Shown here: in pieces, positions 1 through 6,322 of the stretch
How positions within the stretch are numbered: the stretch's first letter is position 1
Layout of the letters: each line of letters opens with the position of its first letter
Assembly: GCA_017480395.1 (NCBI GenBank)
Contig: JAFVAS010000246.1
Coordinates: forward strand, 1-9,471
Origin: Oscillospiraceae bacterium
GTDB taxonomy: Bacteria > Bacillota > Clostridia > Oscillospirales > Oscillospiraceae
Reading direction: 5' to 3'
Length of the DNA stretch: 9,471 nucleotides
Translations under genes and position numbers: made by a program
The notes under the pieces: model-generated
What the model saw: the letters and a program-made list of their open reading frames with translations, nothing else
Told to the model about the DNA's origin: nothing
Databases searched by the model: none

Positions 1-12
1 GGTTTCACCGAA

Positions 13-212
13 TTCCGCCATCCGCAGATGGCGGAACAAAATCATGTTCCGTCATTTCCGGGGACATGCGCCTCGGAAATGACACTTCTCATGACGGATG
101 GACCGACTTTTTCGCAAGAAATCGAGGTTCATCCGTCATGCATCCCCTTTGTCGGAAAAGGCCATTGGCCTTTTTCGACAACCTGAAACTGCGCATAACA
201 CCATGCGCAGTT
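13..212. other. Cluster of five stem-loops downstream of the XRE gene
   Basis: Five separate inverted repeats follow one another here. They are 13-21/28-36 (9 bp perfect, loop of 6), 51-63/71-83 (10 bp perfect plus three more pairs including one G-T), 90-100/130-140 (11 bp perfect around a 29-base loop that holds a small TTTC/GAAA hairpin), 151-163/167-179 (13 bp, one G-T) and 187-196/203-212 (10 bp perfect, loop of 6). A further 6-bp pairing, 32-37/46-51, would compete with the first stem. No convincing reading frame covers the segment. It could be the 3' untranslated region of the XRE transcript, a structured RNA, or the end of a mobile element. The stems are seen directly; any function is inference. 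Confidence 0.7.
151..179 (-). terminator. Probable terminator of the XRE gene, possibly bidirectional
   Basis: A 13-bp stem (151-163 with 167-179, one G-T pair) closes on a 3-base loop and has GGCC/GGCC at its apex flanked by A and T runs. Read on the minus strand it gives GGCCTTTTCC about 40 bases after the XRE stop codon. On the plus strand the T run is five long. The GC core is only four pairs, so strength is uncertain. A second hairpin (187-212) lies between it and the stop codon. Confidence 0.5.
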
Positions 213-217
213 CTCTG

Positions 218-547
218 TTATGATTGCCCGGCTTCCTCCACCATGATTTCCAGCACACGAAGAATACGGCGCTGCTCCTCAACAGGTAGGGCCAGCAGCT
301 TTTTGGAGACCGAACCGCTTTCCTGTCCGGTTGCCACATCCAGCACATCGGATAGCAGCAGATTGGCGTCACATTGCAGGGCATTAGCAATGGCGACAAA
401 GGTATTGAGCTTTGGGGTTTTGAACCCACACTCAATATTGCTGATATATTTGGTCGACAGATCCACCATCTGGGCAAGCTCTGCCTGTGTGAGACCGCGT
501 GACTTCCGCACCTCTTGTATCCGTTTCCCCACTCTTTGCGCGTCCAC
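218..547 (-). CDS. XRE-family helix-turn-helix transcriptional regulator
   Basis: A 109-residue, probably DNA-binding repressor. The Cro/C1-type helix-turn-helix occupies about residues 7-65, with the pattern GLTQAELAQMVDLSTKYISNIE, the recognition helix near 30-40, and the usual PKLNTFVAIANAL follow-on. A charged C-terminal helix (about 87-106) may serve in dimerisation. I chose the GTG at 545-547 because AGGAGG (554-559) sits six bases upstream of it; the in-frame ATG at 551-553 directly abuts AGGAGG, and the earlier ATG (569-571) lies inside a palindrome. Palindromes at the promoter suggest autoregulation. Base composition is clearly less GC-rich than the genes to the right, and the gene stands alone among stem-loops, which hints at acquisition with a mobile element. 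Target genes cannot be told from this window. Confidence 0.88.
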   Translation of the reverse strand: MDAQRVGKRIQEVRKSRGLTQAELAQMVDLSTKYISNIECGFKTPKLNTFVAIANALQCDANLLLSDVLDVATGQESGSVSKKLLALPVEEQRRILRVLEIMVEEAGQS

Positions 548-557
548 AAGCATCCTC

Positions 558-583
558 CTAACAGACAGCAATCTATCTGTTAG
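558..583. promoter_or_regulatory. Inverted-repeat operator candidate at the XRE start
   Basis: CTAACAGA (558-565) and TCTGTTAG (576-583) form perfect 8-base arms around a 10-base spacer. The repeat touches the AGGAGG ribosome binding site (554-559) and lies just downstream of the candidate -10 box, so it would cover the transcription start. This is the usual place for autorepression by a dimeric XRE protein. The repeat is seen; its role is inferred. It could also form an RNA hairpin that masks the ribosome binding site. Confidence 0.55.
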
Positions 584-585
584 TA

Positions 586-614
586 AGTATATCCGTCAGC
601 TCGCTCCGCATAAA
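586..614 (-). promoter_or_regulatory. Candidate promoter of the XRE gene
   Basis: On the minus strand a TATACT -10 box (586-591) is preceded at 17 bases by a poor -35 (TTTATG, 609-614). The -10 is good and sits about 40 bases before the start codon, but the -35 is weak, so either an activator or a different start site is possible. Confidence 0.35.
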
Positions 615-622
615 TCCACCAT

Positions 623-640
623 TAGTAATATGTATTACTA
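623..640. promoter_or_regulatory. AT-rich palindrome upstream of the XRE promoter
   Basis: TAGTAATA (623-630) and TATTACTA (633-640) are perfect 8-base arms with a 2-base centre. The site lies just upstream of the candidate -35 of the XRE gene. Its half site TTAGTAA (622-628) recurs at 580-586 beside the other inverted repeat. It is a plausible protein-binding site; which protein binds is unknown. Confidence 0.5.
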
Positions 641-734
641 TCAGAAATACTTTTAAGCTTTTATTTTATACTCTTAGTGAGTTGCCAAGTTTGCGAAGCA
701 ACCCTTTGAATGGACACTGTGAGCCTGCGCCAGA

Positions 735-2015
735 TCAGCGGTGAGCATCCCCTTCATCCGGTGCAACCTCCAGCCCGGTGAGGTACCGCCGCACCATGTC
801 AAAGGCGTGGTGGCAGGCCATATTGCGGTTGCGGCCCCGGCTGGTGTTCAGGTGCAGCTCCCGCACCCAGGTTTGTTTCCCGTCGGAAAGGCCGACAAAA
901 ATCAGCCCCACCGGGTTGCCCCGCTCGTCTCCATCCGGGCCGGCCAGGCCGGTCACGCCCACCCCCAGGTCGGCGTTCAGCCGGGCGCGGACACACTCCG
1001 CCAGGCTGGCACAGACCGGGCGGGACACCGCGCCATACTCCTCCAGCAGCGCCTCCGGCACTCCGACGGCGGAGCGCTTCACCGCGTCGGTATAGCAGAC
1101 GATCCCGCCCCGGAAGGCGGCGGAGATGCCGGGAATTTCCGTCAGCCGGGCAGCGATCATGCCGCCGGTGCAGCTCTCCGCGGTGGCAAGGGTTTTTCCT
1201 TGCTCCAGCAGCAGCTCCCCCGCCGCGTGGGCCAGATCCTTCACATCCGCGCCGTAGATCAGGTCGCCGAACACCGCGCGCAGATGGGCCTCCACCGGGG
1301 CGATCAGCGCCTCGCACTCCGCCGGGGTGGCGGCCTTGGCGGTGATGCGCAGCTCGGTGGAGCCCTCCTTGGCGTAGGGGGCCAGGGTGGGATTGGACAT
1401 GGACAGCATCTCATCCCGCAGCCGGGCCTCCATGGCGGACTCCCCGATGCCGAAGAGGCAGAGGGTGCGGGACAAAATCTCCCCGTCCCCCGCTCCCTCC
1501 CCCCGCAGGTAGGGCACCACCCGGTGGCGCAGCATGGCCGAGCACTCCCGGGGCGGGCCGGGCAGCATGACCACGGTGATGCCATCCTGCTCCCAAGCGC
1601 AGCCCGGAGCGGTACCCCAGTCGTTGGTCAGCACCGTGCAGCCCTCGGGCAGCATCGCCTGCTGGAGGTTGTTCTCTGTCATCTCCCTGCCGGAGGCGGC
1701 GAAAAACGACTCGATCCGCCGGGCGGACTCCGGGTGAAAGACCAGCGAGCGGCCAAAGCACTCCGCCAGCACATTTTTGGTCAGGTCGTCGCAGGTGGGG
1801 CCGAGACCGCCGGTGGTGACGATCAGATCGGCCCGAGAGCGGGCGATCTCCACCGCCGCCCGCAGGCGGCCGGGGTTATCCCCCACCACCGTGTGGTAGT
1901 ACACGTCGATGCCCAGGGCGGCCAGCTCCCGGGAGATCATCTGGGCGTCGGTGTTGGCGATGCTGCCCAGCAGCAGTTCGGTGCCGACGGCGATCAGTTC
2001 AGCGGTGTGGGGCAT
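735..2015 (-). CDS. cinA: CinA: competence/damage-inducible protein A with NMN amidohydrolase (PncC) domain
   Basis: A full-length 426-residue cytosolic two-domain CinA. The N-terminal MoaB/MogA-like COG1058 domain (about 1-170) carries TTGGLGPTCDD (67-77) and LPGPPRE (151-157); in the family this part has ADP-ribose/CoA-type pyrophosphatase activity. A linker leads to the C-terminal CinA/PncC domain (about 260-415) with ESCTGG (280-285) and GVTGLAGPDG (353-362), known in the family for hydrolysing nicotinamide mononucleotide to nicotinate mononucleotide and ammonia in pyridine nucleotide salvage. The ATG start has GAGGAG about 9 bases upstream. It lies 33 bases after pepV on the same strand with no promoter visible in the gap, so the two are probably co-transcribed. 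I see no strong terminator after its TGA stop. The identification rests on motifs across the whole length; physiological substrates are inferred from the family. Confidence 0.96.
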   Translation of the reverse strand: MPHTAELIAVGTELLLGSIANTDAQMISRELAALGIDVYYHTVVGDNPGRLRAAVEIARSRADLIVTTGGLGPTCDDLTKNVLAECFGRSLVFHPESARRIESFFAASGREMTENNLQQAMLPEGCTVLTNDWGTAPGCAWEQDGITVVMLPGPPRECSAMLRHRVVPYLRGEGAGDGEILSRTLCLFGIGESAMEARLRDEMLSMSNPTLAPYAKEGSTELRITAKAATPAECEALIAPVEAHLRAVFGDLIYGADVKDLAHAAGELLLEQGKTLATAESCTGGMIAARLTEIPGISAAFRGGIVCYTDAVKRSAVGVPEALLEEYGAVSRPVCASLAECVRARLNADLGVGVTGLAGPDGDERGNPVGLIFVGLSDGKQTWVRELHLNTSRGRNRNMACHHAFDMVRRYLTGLEVAPDEGDAHR

Positions 2016-2048
2016 GGTTCGGCTCTCCTCTCTGTCGGATACGGGGGA

Positions 2049-3449
2049 TTACGCGCACAGCCGGGCGATGACCGCGGCGTAGATTTTGGCGCTCATCAGC
2101 AGCTGGCTCAGCTTGGCCCGCTCGTTGGCCCCGTGGATGCGGTTGTCGAAGTCGGGGTCCTCCGCGCCGAAGGCCACGCCCCCGGGAATGTCGTGGACAT
2201 AGGTGCCGCCGCCGATGGCCTCGCAGTAGCCCGGCTTGCCGCTGAAATGCTCGTAGCAGTCCAGCAGCGTGCGGATGAAGTCGGAGTCCTCCTCCACCAT
2301 GTGCACCTCGCTCTTCTCCCCCACGCAGGCCCAGCCGTGGCGGGCAAAGGCCCGCTCCGTGGCGCGCACCAGATTTTCCTCCGTGGCGCAGGCGGGGGCC
2401 CGGACATCAAACTGTCCGCTGAAGCCGGTGGGGTTGATCTCCAGCAGCGAGAAGGCCAGGGTCAGGGGGCCGGAGACGGCGTCCTCCTGGGCCACGCCCA
2501 GGGCGCGACCGGCGTTGTCCCCGTAGGGGAACAGGGCGCTCAGCTGCCTGACCGTGGTCAGCTGGGGGTTCTCCGCCAGGGGCAGCTCGGCCACCGCCTC
2601 CAGCAGGGCGGTGATGGCGTTCTTTCCCTCGTCAGGGAGGGAGGCGTGGGCCTGGACGCCGTGGGCCCGGAGAATCAGCCCATCCCCGTCCTCGGCGGTC
2701 AGGGCGACCCCGGTGCGCTCCTGCACCCGGGCCAGGACATTCGATACGTCAGCGGCGGTCAGGCCGGAGATTCGGGCCGATGCGTCCCCGGGGGCGACGT
2801 TGATGCGGATGCCGCCCCGGAGGGACACGAGATGGGGGCCGCTTACCGCGGTCTCCTCCCAGGCGTGGGAGAAGGTGGGGGTATAGTGGGCCTTCTCCAC
2901 GTTGGTCACCGGGAAGGCGGCGTCCGGCGTGACGGAGCAGGGGGCGAAGGGATTGTGGCTGTAATAGTGGGCGATGTCGCCGGAGCCGCTCTCCTCATCG
3001 GTGCCCAGCACCAGCTTGACGTTTTTCGTCAGCGGCACCCCCAGCTCCCGCACACAGCGCATGGCCAGCAGGGCCATGACGGCGGGGCCCTTATCGTCGG
3101 AGACGCCCCGGCCATAGATCAGGTCGCCGTCCCGCACCATCCGGTAGGGCTCGGTATCCGATCCCTCGCCGGCACACACCACATCAAGATGTGCCAGTAT
3201 ATGCAGGGCGGCGGGCTTATCATTGAGATCCACCAGGCCGACATAGCCGTCGTCCTGCCCGGTGGCAAAGCCCCAGTCCCGGGCCAGCTGCAGCGCCCGC
3301 TCCAGCGCCTCGGCGGGGCCGGGGCCGAAGGGCTTGCCCAGCTCGGCGGGGCCGCTGGTGGAGTCCACCGCGATCAGCGGGGCCAAGGCGTCGGCCAGCT
3401 CGTCCTCCCGGCCGTTCATCCATGCGTCGATTCGTTCGTTGAGTTCCAT
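2049..3449 (-). CDS. pepV: M20-family dipeptidase, PepV type
   Basis: A 466-residue cytosolic zinc dipeptidase of the PepV group of family M20A, which cleaves the N-terminal residue from dipeptides and some tripeptides. The expected dinuclear metal and catalytic residues can be read off: H87 and D89 in HLDV, D119 in GVSDDKGP, the E152-E153 pair in TDEESGS, D176, and H439 in IHGANE; H268 in the lid domain matches the transition-state histidine. The length and these positions agree closely with lactobacillal PepV. The ATG has AGAGG about 11 bases upstream, a slightly long spacing. The gene is first in a two-gene operon with cinA and is driven by a near-consensus promoter at 3502-3529. Its close spacing to cinA is consistent with a general nutrient-salvage operon, but no direct biochemical link is known to me. 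Confidence 0.95.
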   Translation of the reverse strand: MELNERIDAWMNGREDELADALAPLIAVDSTSGPAELGKPFGPGPAEALERALQLARDWGFATGQDDGYVGLVDLNDKPAALHILAHLDVVCAGEGSDTEPYRMVRDGDLIYGRGVSDDKGPAVMALLAMRCVRELGVPLTKNVKLVLGTDEESGSGDIAHYYSHNPFAPCSVTPDAAFPVTNVEKAHYTPTFSHAWEETAVSGPHLVSLRGGIRINVAPGDASARISGLTAADVSNVLARVQERTGVALTAEDGDGLILRAHGVQAHASLPDEGKNAITALLEAVAELPLAENPQLTTVRQLSALFPYGDNAGRALGVAQEDAVSGPLTLAFSLLEINPTGFSGQFDVRAPACATEENLVRATERAFARHGWACVGEKSEVHMVEEDSDFIRTLLDCYEHFSGKPGYCEAIGGGTYVHDIPGGVAFGAEDPDFDNRIHGANERAKLSQLLMSAKIYAAVIARLCA

Positions 3450-3501
3450 TGCTTCTGCTTCCTCTCTGCGCCGCAGCGCGTTCTATTTCCGTTACAGACA
3501 A

Positions 3502-3529
3502 ATCATAGCAGACTGGGCGGAAATGTCAA
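3502..3529 (-). promoter_or_regulatory. Sigma-A promoter of pepV-cinA
   Basis: On the minus strand TTGACA (3524-3529) and TATGAT (3502-3507) are separated by 16 bases, and TGC precedes the -10 (an extended -10). It is a near-consensus vegetative promoter about 55 bases before the pepV start and suggests steady expression. Confidence 0.8.
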
Positions 3530-3551
3530 GGCGAAGGGGGCGGGGCGTCTC

Positions 3552-3580
3552 TTGCGATTTTGCACGGATTGTGCTATGGT
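3552..3580 (+). promoter_or_regulatory. Sigma-A promoter of the ECF sigma operon
   Basis: TTGCGA (3552-3557) and TATGGT (3575-3580) are 17 bases apart, with TGC before the -10. It stands back-to-back with the pepV promoter, the two -35 boxes being 22 bases apart. I found no obvious ECF-type promoter (GAAAC/CGT pattern), so autoregulation by the encoded sigma factor is not evident. Confidence 0.6.
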
Positions 3581-3622
3581 ATGGGAACACACATGATATA
3601 AAACACAGAAGGAGGTGGGCGC

Positions 3623-4237
3623 GTGTATACCAGGGATCGTACCGAGGAACAGGTGCTCATCATGCGGGCCCAGCGGGGGGAACAGGACGCCTTCCGCGCC
3701 CTGGTGGAGCGCTATCAGGCCCAGGTCTACACCCTGGCCCGGCGCATGGTCTCCTCCCCGCAGGATGCGGAGGACGTGGCGCAGGAGGCCTTTTTGAACG
3801 CCTGGCGGGGACTGCCCCGGTTCCGAATGGACGCCAAATTCTCCACCTGGCTCTACCGGCTGACCGTCAACGCCGCGTCTGACCTGCTCCGCCGCCGCCA
3901 GCGGACCCAGGAGACCCCCCTGGACGACGAGGACTCCGCCCTCCAGCTGCCCGACCCGGCCCCCGGCCCGGAGGAACAGGCCCAGCAGAGGCAGCGCCGC
4001 GCCGCCCTCCAGCAGGGCATCAATGCGCTGAGCGAGAACCACCGCAAAATCCTGCTGCTGCGGGTGGTCAGCGATCTGGATTACGCCCAGATCGGGGAGA
4101 TCCTGGAGCTGTCCCCCGGCACGGTAAAATCCCGGTTGGCCCGCGCCCGCATCGAGCTGCGAAAAATCCTGCGCCAACAGGGGAACTATTTTTCGGATAC
4201 ATCGTCCAATCAAGAGAAGGGAGGTGGGACGCCATGA
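3623..4237 (+). CDS. ECF-type RNA polymerase sigma factor (SigW/RpoE-like)
   Basis: A 204-residue group 4 (extracytoplasmic function) sigma factor that would direct RNA polymerase to stress or envelope genes. Region 2 spans about residues 20-92, with DAEDVAQEAFLNAWRGLPRF (48-67) and FSTWLYRLTVNAASDLLRRR (73-92). An acidic Pro/Gln-rich linker (about 97-125) follows, then region 4 (about 130-185) with the helix-turn-helix DYAQIGEILELSPGTVKSRL. The start is GTG at 3623, placed by GGAGG (3611-3615) seven bases upstream. Its stop overlaps the start of the anti-sigma gene (ATGA), indicating translational coupling and stoichiometric production of the pair. The regulon cannot be deduced from the window. 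Family assignment is firm; the stimulus is unknown. Confidence 0.96.
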   Translation: MYTRDRTEEQVLIMRAQRGEQDAFRALVERYQAQVYTLARRMVSSPQDAEDVAQEAFLNAWRGLPRFRMDAKFSTWLYRLTVNAASDLLRRRQRTQETPLDDEDSALQLPDPAPGPEEQAQQRQRRAALQQGINALSENHRKILLLRVVSDLDYAQIGEILELSPGTVKSRLARARIELRKILRQQGNYFSDTSSNQEKGGGTP

Positions 4238-5085
4238 GGGAGTGCACGGAATATTGGGAGCTGATCTCCGCCGCCCTGGACGGCGCGCTCACCTCGGAGG
4301 AGGAGCGGCAGCTGGAGGCCCATCTGGCCACATGCCCCGACTGCCGCGCCCTGCTGGAGGAGCTGCGCGCTGCCGAGGCCGACCTCGCCGCGCCGATTGC
4401 GCCCCCCAGCGGCTTTGCCGATGGTCTGATGGCCCGGGTTGCAACAGCTGAGCAGGAAATTCCCTTTACAGACCTTCCCCAGGATCGGGCACCGAAGCAG
4501 GCCGCCCGCAGCCGGATGAAGCAATGGTGGAAGCCTGTAGGCACCGTCGCGGCCCTGGCCGCCTGCTTCCTGCTCATCCTCGGGGTGGGGCGGATCGTCA
4601 ATCTGTCCGGCGTCTGGCGCTCCAACAGCACGGCTGGCCAGAGCGAGCCCGCCGCGGCCAACACCGCAGACACCGCCCCGGAGAGCGCCGCAGCCGTCGC
4701 GGAGGAGCAGGAATCCCGGGAATCCAAAGCCGATCTCCCCCTCCCGGAGGAGGCCCCGGCGGCGGCAGAGCCCATCGCCCCCGGCAACATGAAGGACGCC
4801 GAACCGATGGACGGAGCCCCCGCCGAGGATGCGGTGGTGGAGAGCGCCGCCTCGTCCAGCGACGCGGCGGAGGAACCTTGGCTCTACCTGGACGGAGTCC
4901 TCTATTTCCCCACGGAGACGGAAGTGATGCACCTGGACAACGGGTATCAGCTGGCGGGCACCCTCCCGGAGGAGGCGGCCAGCGATCCCGCCCTGTCCGG
5001 CCTGGAATACTACACCGACCCGCAGGATCCGTCTCAGCTCTATCTGCTTATCGATGGCCGCTATCAGCTCTGGAAAACCGAATAA
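4234..5085 (+). CDS. Membrane-anchored zf-HC2 anti-sigma factor
   Basis: A 283-residue single-pass membrane protein, presumably holding the neighbouring sigma factor inactive at the membrane. The cytoplasmic N-terminus has the zinc anti-sigma signature H30-x3-C34-x2-C37, with an additional C4. One membrane helix lies at about 101-119 after a basic stretch (RSRMKQWWK). Outside follows a long low-complexity linker rich in Ala, Glu and Pro (about 131-215), then a compact aromatic C-terminal domain (216-283) containing PWLYLDGVLYF, GYQLAGTL and QLYLLIDGRYQLW that could sense a ligand or cell-wall state. I do not recognise that domain. The start ATG has GGAGG nine bases upstream and overlaps the sigma stop codon. 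Control would be by regulated proteolysis or zinc/redox release, by analogy with the family. Role inferred from architecture and position. Confidence 0.9.
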   Translation: MRECTEYWELISAALDGALTSEEERQLEAHLATCPDCRALLEELRAAEADLAAPIAPPSGFADGLMARVATAEQEIPFTDLPQDRAPKQAARSRMKQWWKPVGTVAALAACFLLILGVGRIVNLSGVWRSNSTAGQSEPAAANTADTAPESAAAVAEEQESRESKADLPLPEEAPAAAEPIAPGNMKDAEPMDGAPAEDAVVESAASSSDAAEEPWLYLDGVLYFPTETEVMHLDNGYQLAGTLPEEAASDPALSGLEYYTDPQDPSQLYLLIDGRYQLWKTE

Positions 5086-5092
5086 TATGCCG

Positions 5093-5123
5093 CGACCACC
5101 GACTCCGTCGGTGGTCGTTTTTT
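5093..5123 (+). terminator. Rho-independent terminator of the sigma/anti-sigma operon
   Basis: An 11-bp stem (5093-5103 with 5107-5117) with a TCC loop is followed at once by six T residues (5118-5123). It begins eight bases after the anti-sigma stop codon. A textbook intrinsic terminator. Confidence 0.93.
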
Positions 5124-5141
5124 GGGAGGGCTCTGTCTCCA

Positions 5142-5157
5142 CTCCGCCACGGCGGAG
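5142..5157. other. Small GC-rich palindrome in the intergenic gap
   Basis: CTCCGCC and GGCGGAG (5142-5148/5151-5157) form a short palindrome with no T run on either side. It lies in the 220-base gap between the anti-sigma and acetyltransferase genes. Function unknown; it may be chance in GC-rich DNA. Confidence 0.3.
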
Positions 5158-5234
5158 CGCCCTCACCGCGTTTGGCGATGGCGATCTTGAAATGGGGACA
5201 GGGAACGGCGGCTCCTCCGTTCAGATTGAAATGG

Positions 5235-5265
5235 AAAACCCCGCCTGTTCAGCAACGGGCGGGGT
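5235..5265 (-). terminator. Rho-independent terminator of the GNAT gene
   Basis: A 12-bp stem (5238-5249 with 5254-5265, one G-T pair, loop CAGC) is followed on the minus strand by a run of five T that includes the last base of the stem. It lies about 40 bases after the acetyltransferase stop codon and fits its 3' end. Confidence 0.72.
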
Positions 5266-5306
5266 GGAGAAATTTGAGTGCGGGCATGGCGGAAAACGGA
5301 AATTTG

Positions 5307-5867
5307 TTAAACTGATTCTTTTCGCTTCTTCCAATCATCCTCCAACATTGCCATTAATATATCATCAGCATATTTTCCGCGATCCATAACTGCATCCCGA
5401 AGAATCCCCTCTTTTTTAAATCCCGCTTTCAAATATACTTTTTCTGCACGAGGATTAAAGGAATACACATCTAATTCTAAACGATGCAGCTTTAATTCTT
5501 GAAATGCAAAATCACGCGTCATTTCCGTTGCCCAACTGCCGATTCCGCGGCCTCGTTCTGACGGATGAAAAATACCGATGCGAAAATTCGCACACCGTAA
5601 GTCCCAATTAATTTCATTGATTACACTTTCTCCAATGATACGACCATCTGGCGCTATAATCAGAAAGAAATATCTATCATCTCTATCAATAGAATTTACA
5701 AAGAATGAAACTACCTCTTCTTTTGTAAATTCCTCTTTGCATCCGGTCAATCGTGCTGCTTCCCTGTCGAGGGGGCAGAAATTTTGAACATAGTATTTTT
5801 CGGCGTCTTCTTTTCTGGCGAAACGAATCGTAAAACCGTTCTTTTCCCATATGAGATTATGATTCAT
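5307..5867 (-). CDS. GNAT-family N-acetyltransferase (RimJ/RimL type)
   Basis: A 186-residue cytosolic GNAT enzyme that would transfer an acetyl group from acetyl-CoA to an amine. The acetyl-CoA loop is R105-G-R-G108-I-G110 after the beta-4 strand FRIGIFHP; HRLELDVYSFNPRAEKVYLKAGFKKEG (128-154) is typical of the Acetyltransf_3/RimL branch, which includes ribosomal protein and antibiotic or polyamine acetylases. The substrate is not evident. The start is the ATG at 5865-5867 with AGGTGA five bases before it; an upstream in-frame GTG would add 11 residues but lacks support and overlaps the promoter. The gene is strikingly AT-rich compared with both neighbours, has its own terminator, and sits alone between unrelated operons, which points to horizontal transfer. 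A role in drug resistance is possible but unsupported. Confidence 0.92.
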   Translation of the reverse strand: MNHNLIWEKNGFTIRFARKEDAEKYYVQNFCPLDREAARLTGCKEEFTKEEVVSFFVNSIDRDDRYFFLIIAPDGRIIGESVINEINWDLRCANFRIGIFHPSERGRGIGSWATEMTRDFAFQELKLHRLELDVYSFNPRAEKVYLKAGFKKEGILRDAVMDRGKYADDILMAMLEDDWKKRKESV

Positions 5868-5890
5868 TCTAATCACCTGTTCAAATCCCG

Positions 5891-5899
5891 ATTTTACCA
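5891..5899 (-). promoter_or_regulatory. Candidate extended -10 promoter of the GNAT gene
   Basis: On the minus strand TGG-TAAAAT (5891-5899) lies about 24 bases before the start codon, giving a short leader that still contains the ribosome binding site. No convincing -35 is visible, so this depends on the TGn extension. Confidence 0.35.
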
Positions 5900-5986
5900 C
5901 CTCATGATATCAGAACCGGTAAGCAAAGACATGGAGCAGCCGACTCTGCCAGCGAAGGGGAAGCGCAAACGCCCCCTGTACTTCTG

Positions 5987-6322
5987 TCACTCCCACTTGG
6001 CCCAGACCTCGGGACAGTAGCCCACGGTGGCCTGCCGCCCGTTGCGGACGATGGGGGTGCGGATCAGCCTGGGGTTGTCCAGCAGGTGCTCCAGCTTCTG
6101 ATCGTCATAGGCGTAGTAGCTCAGGACCTTGGCGTCGGGGTGCTTGGGGTCGATCAGGCTGTCCACGCCCCCCACCGCCCGGGCCACGTTCTCCAGCTCC
6201 CGGGGGCCCATGCCATAGCGGGGCAGGTCGATGAACTGGAACTTCACCCGGCGCTCCTGAAAAAAGCGCTGGGCCTTCTTGGTGTCAAAGCACTTGTTCT
6301 TGCCATAGATCTGGATGTTCAT
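5987..6322 (-). CDS. ArsC/Spx-family thioredoxin-fold protein
   Basis: A 111-residue small cytosolic protein of the arsenate reductase (ArsC/YffB/Spx) family, matching the usual length. The N-terminal strand and loop NIQIYGKNKCFDTKKA places C11 at the catalytic cysteine position. The next CXXC position is threonine, so it lacks the Spx redox switch pair. RLIRTPIVRNGR (85-96) carries the conserved Arg and the cis-Pro (T89-P90), and VGYCPEVWAKW ends the fold, with a second cysteine at 103. Real arsenate reduction is not implied, since many members are thiol-dependent reductases or regulators of unknown substrate, and no ars genes are nearby. Its ATG overlaps the thyX stop (ATGA), so translation is coupled to thyX. 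Only a weak hairpin without a T run follows it. Confidence 0.9.
   Translation of the reverse strand: MNIQIYGKNKCFDTKKAQRFFQERRVKFQFIDLPRYGMGPRELENVARAVGGVDSLIDPKHPDAKVLSYYAYDDQKLEHLLDNPRLIRTPIVRNGRQATVGYCPEVWAKWE

Noticed and set aside
13..212. CRISPR array or integron attC array
   Set aside because: The stems differ in sequence and spacing, there are no direct repeats with uniform spacers, and no cas or integrase gene is visible.
66..656. A 196-codon plus-strand frame across the XRE gene
   Set aside because: It is antisense to a clear helix-turn-helix protein, runs through the palindromes and stem-loops, and has no ribosome binding site or recognisable domain.
666..734. GTTGC/GCAAC hairpin after cinA as a terminator
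   Set aside because: Five pairs around a 12-base loop and no T run on the minus strand; too weak to call.
741..3596. A 951-codon open frame on the plus strand, antisense to cinA and pepV
   Set aside because: It spans two well-supported opposite-strand genes and their intergenic gap, its product is a Gly/Gln/His/Val-rich composition typical of antisense frames in GC-rich DNA, and it shows no domain.
5956..5977. Hairpin after the ArsC-like gene as a terminator
   Set aside because: An interrupted 8-bp stem (AGGGG/CCCCT plus GCG/CGC with a two-base bulge) but no T tract follows on the minus strand; only a weak 3'-end candidate.
5987..6322. Arsenic resistance locus
   Set aside because: No arsR, arsB or acr3 gene is adjacent, and ArsC-fold membership alone does not show arsenate reduction.
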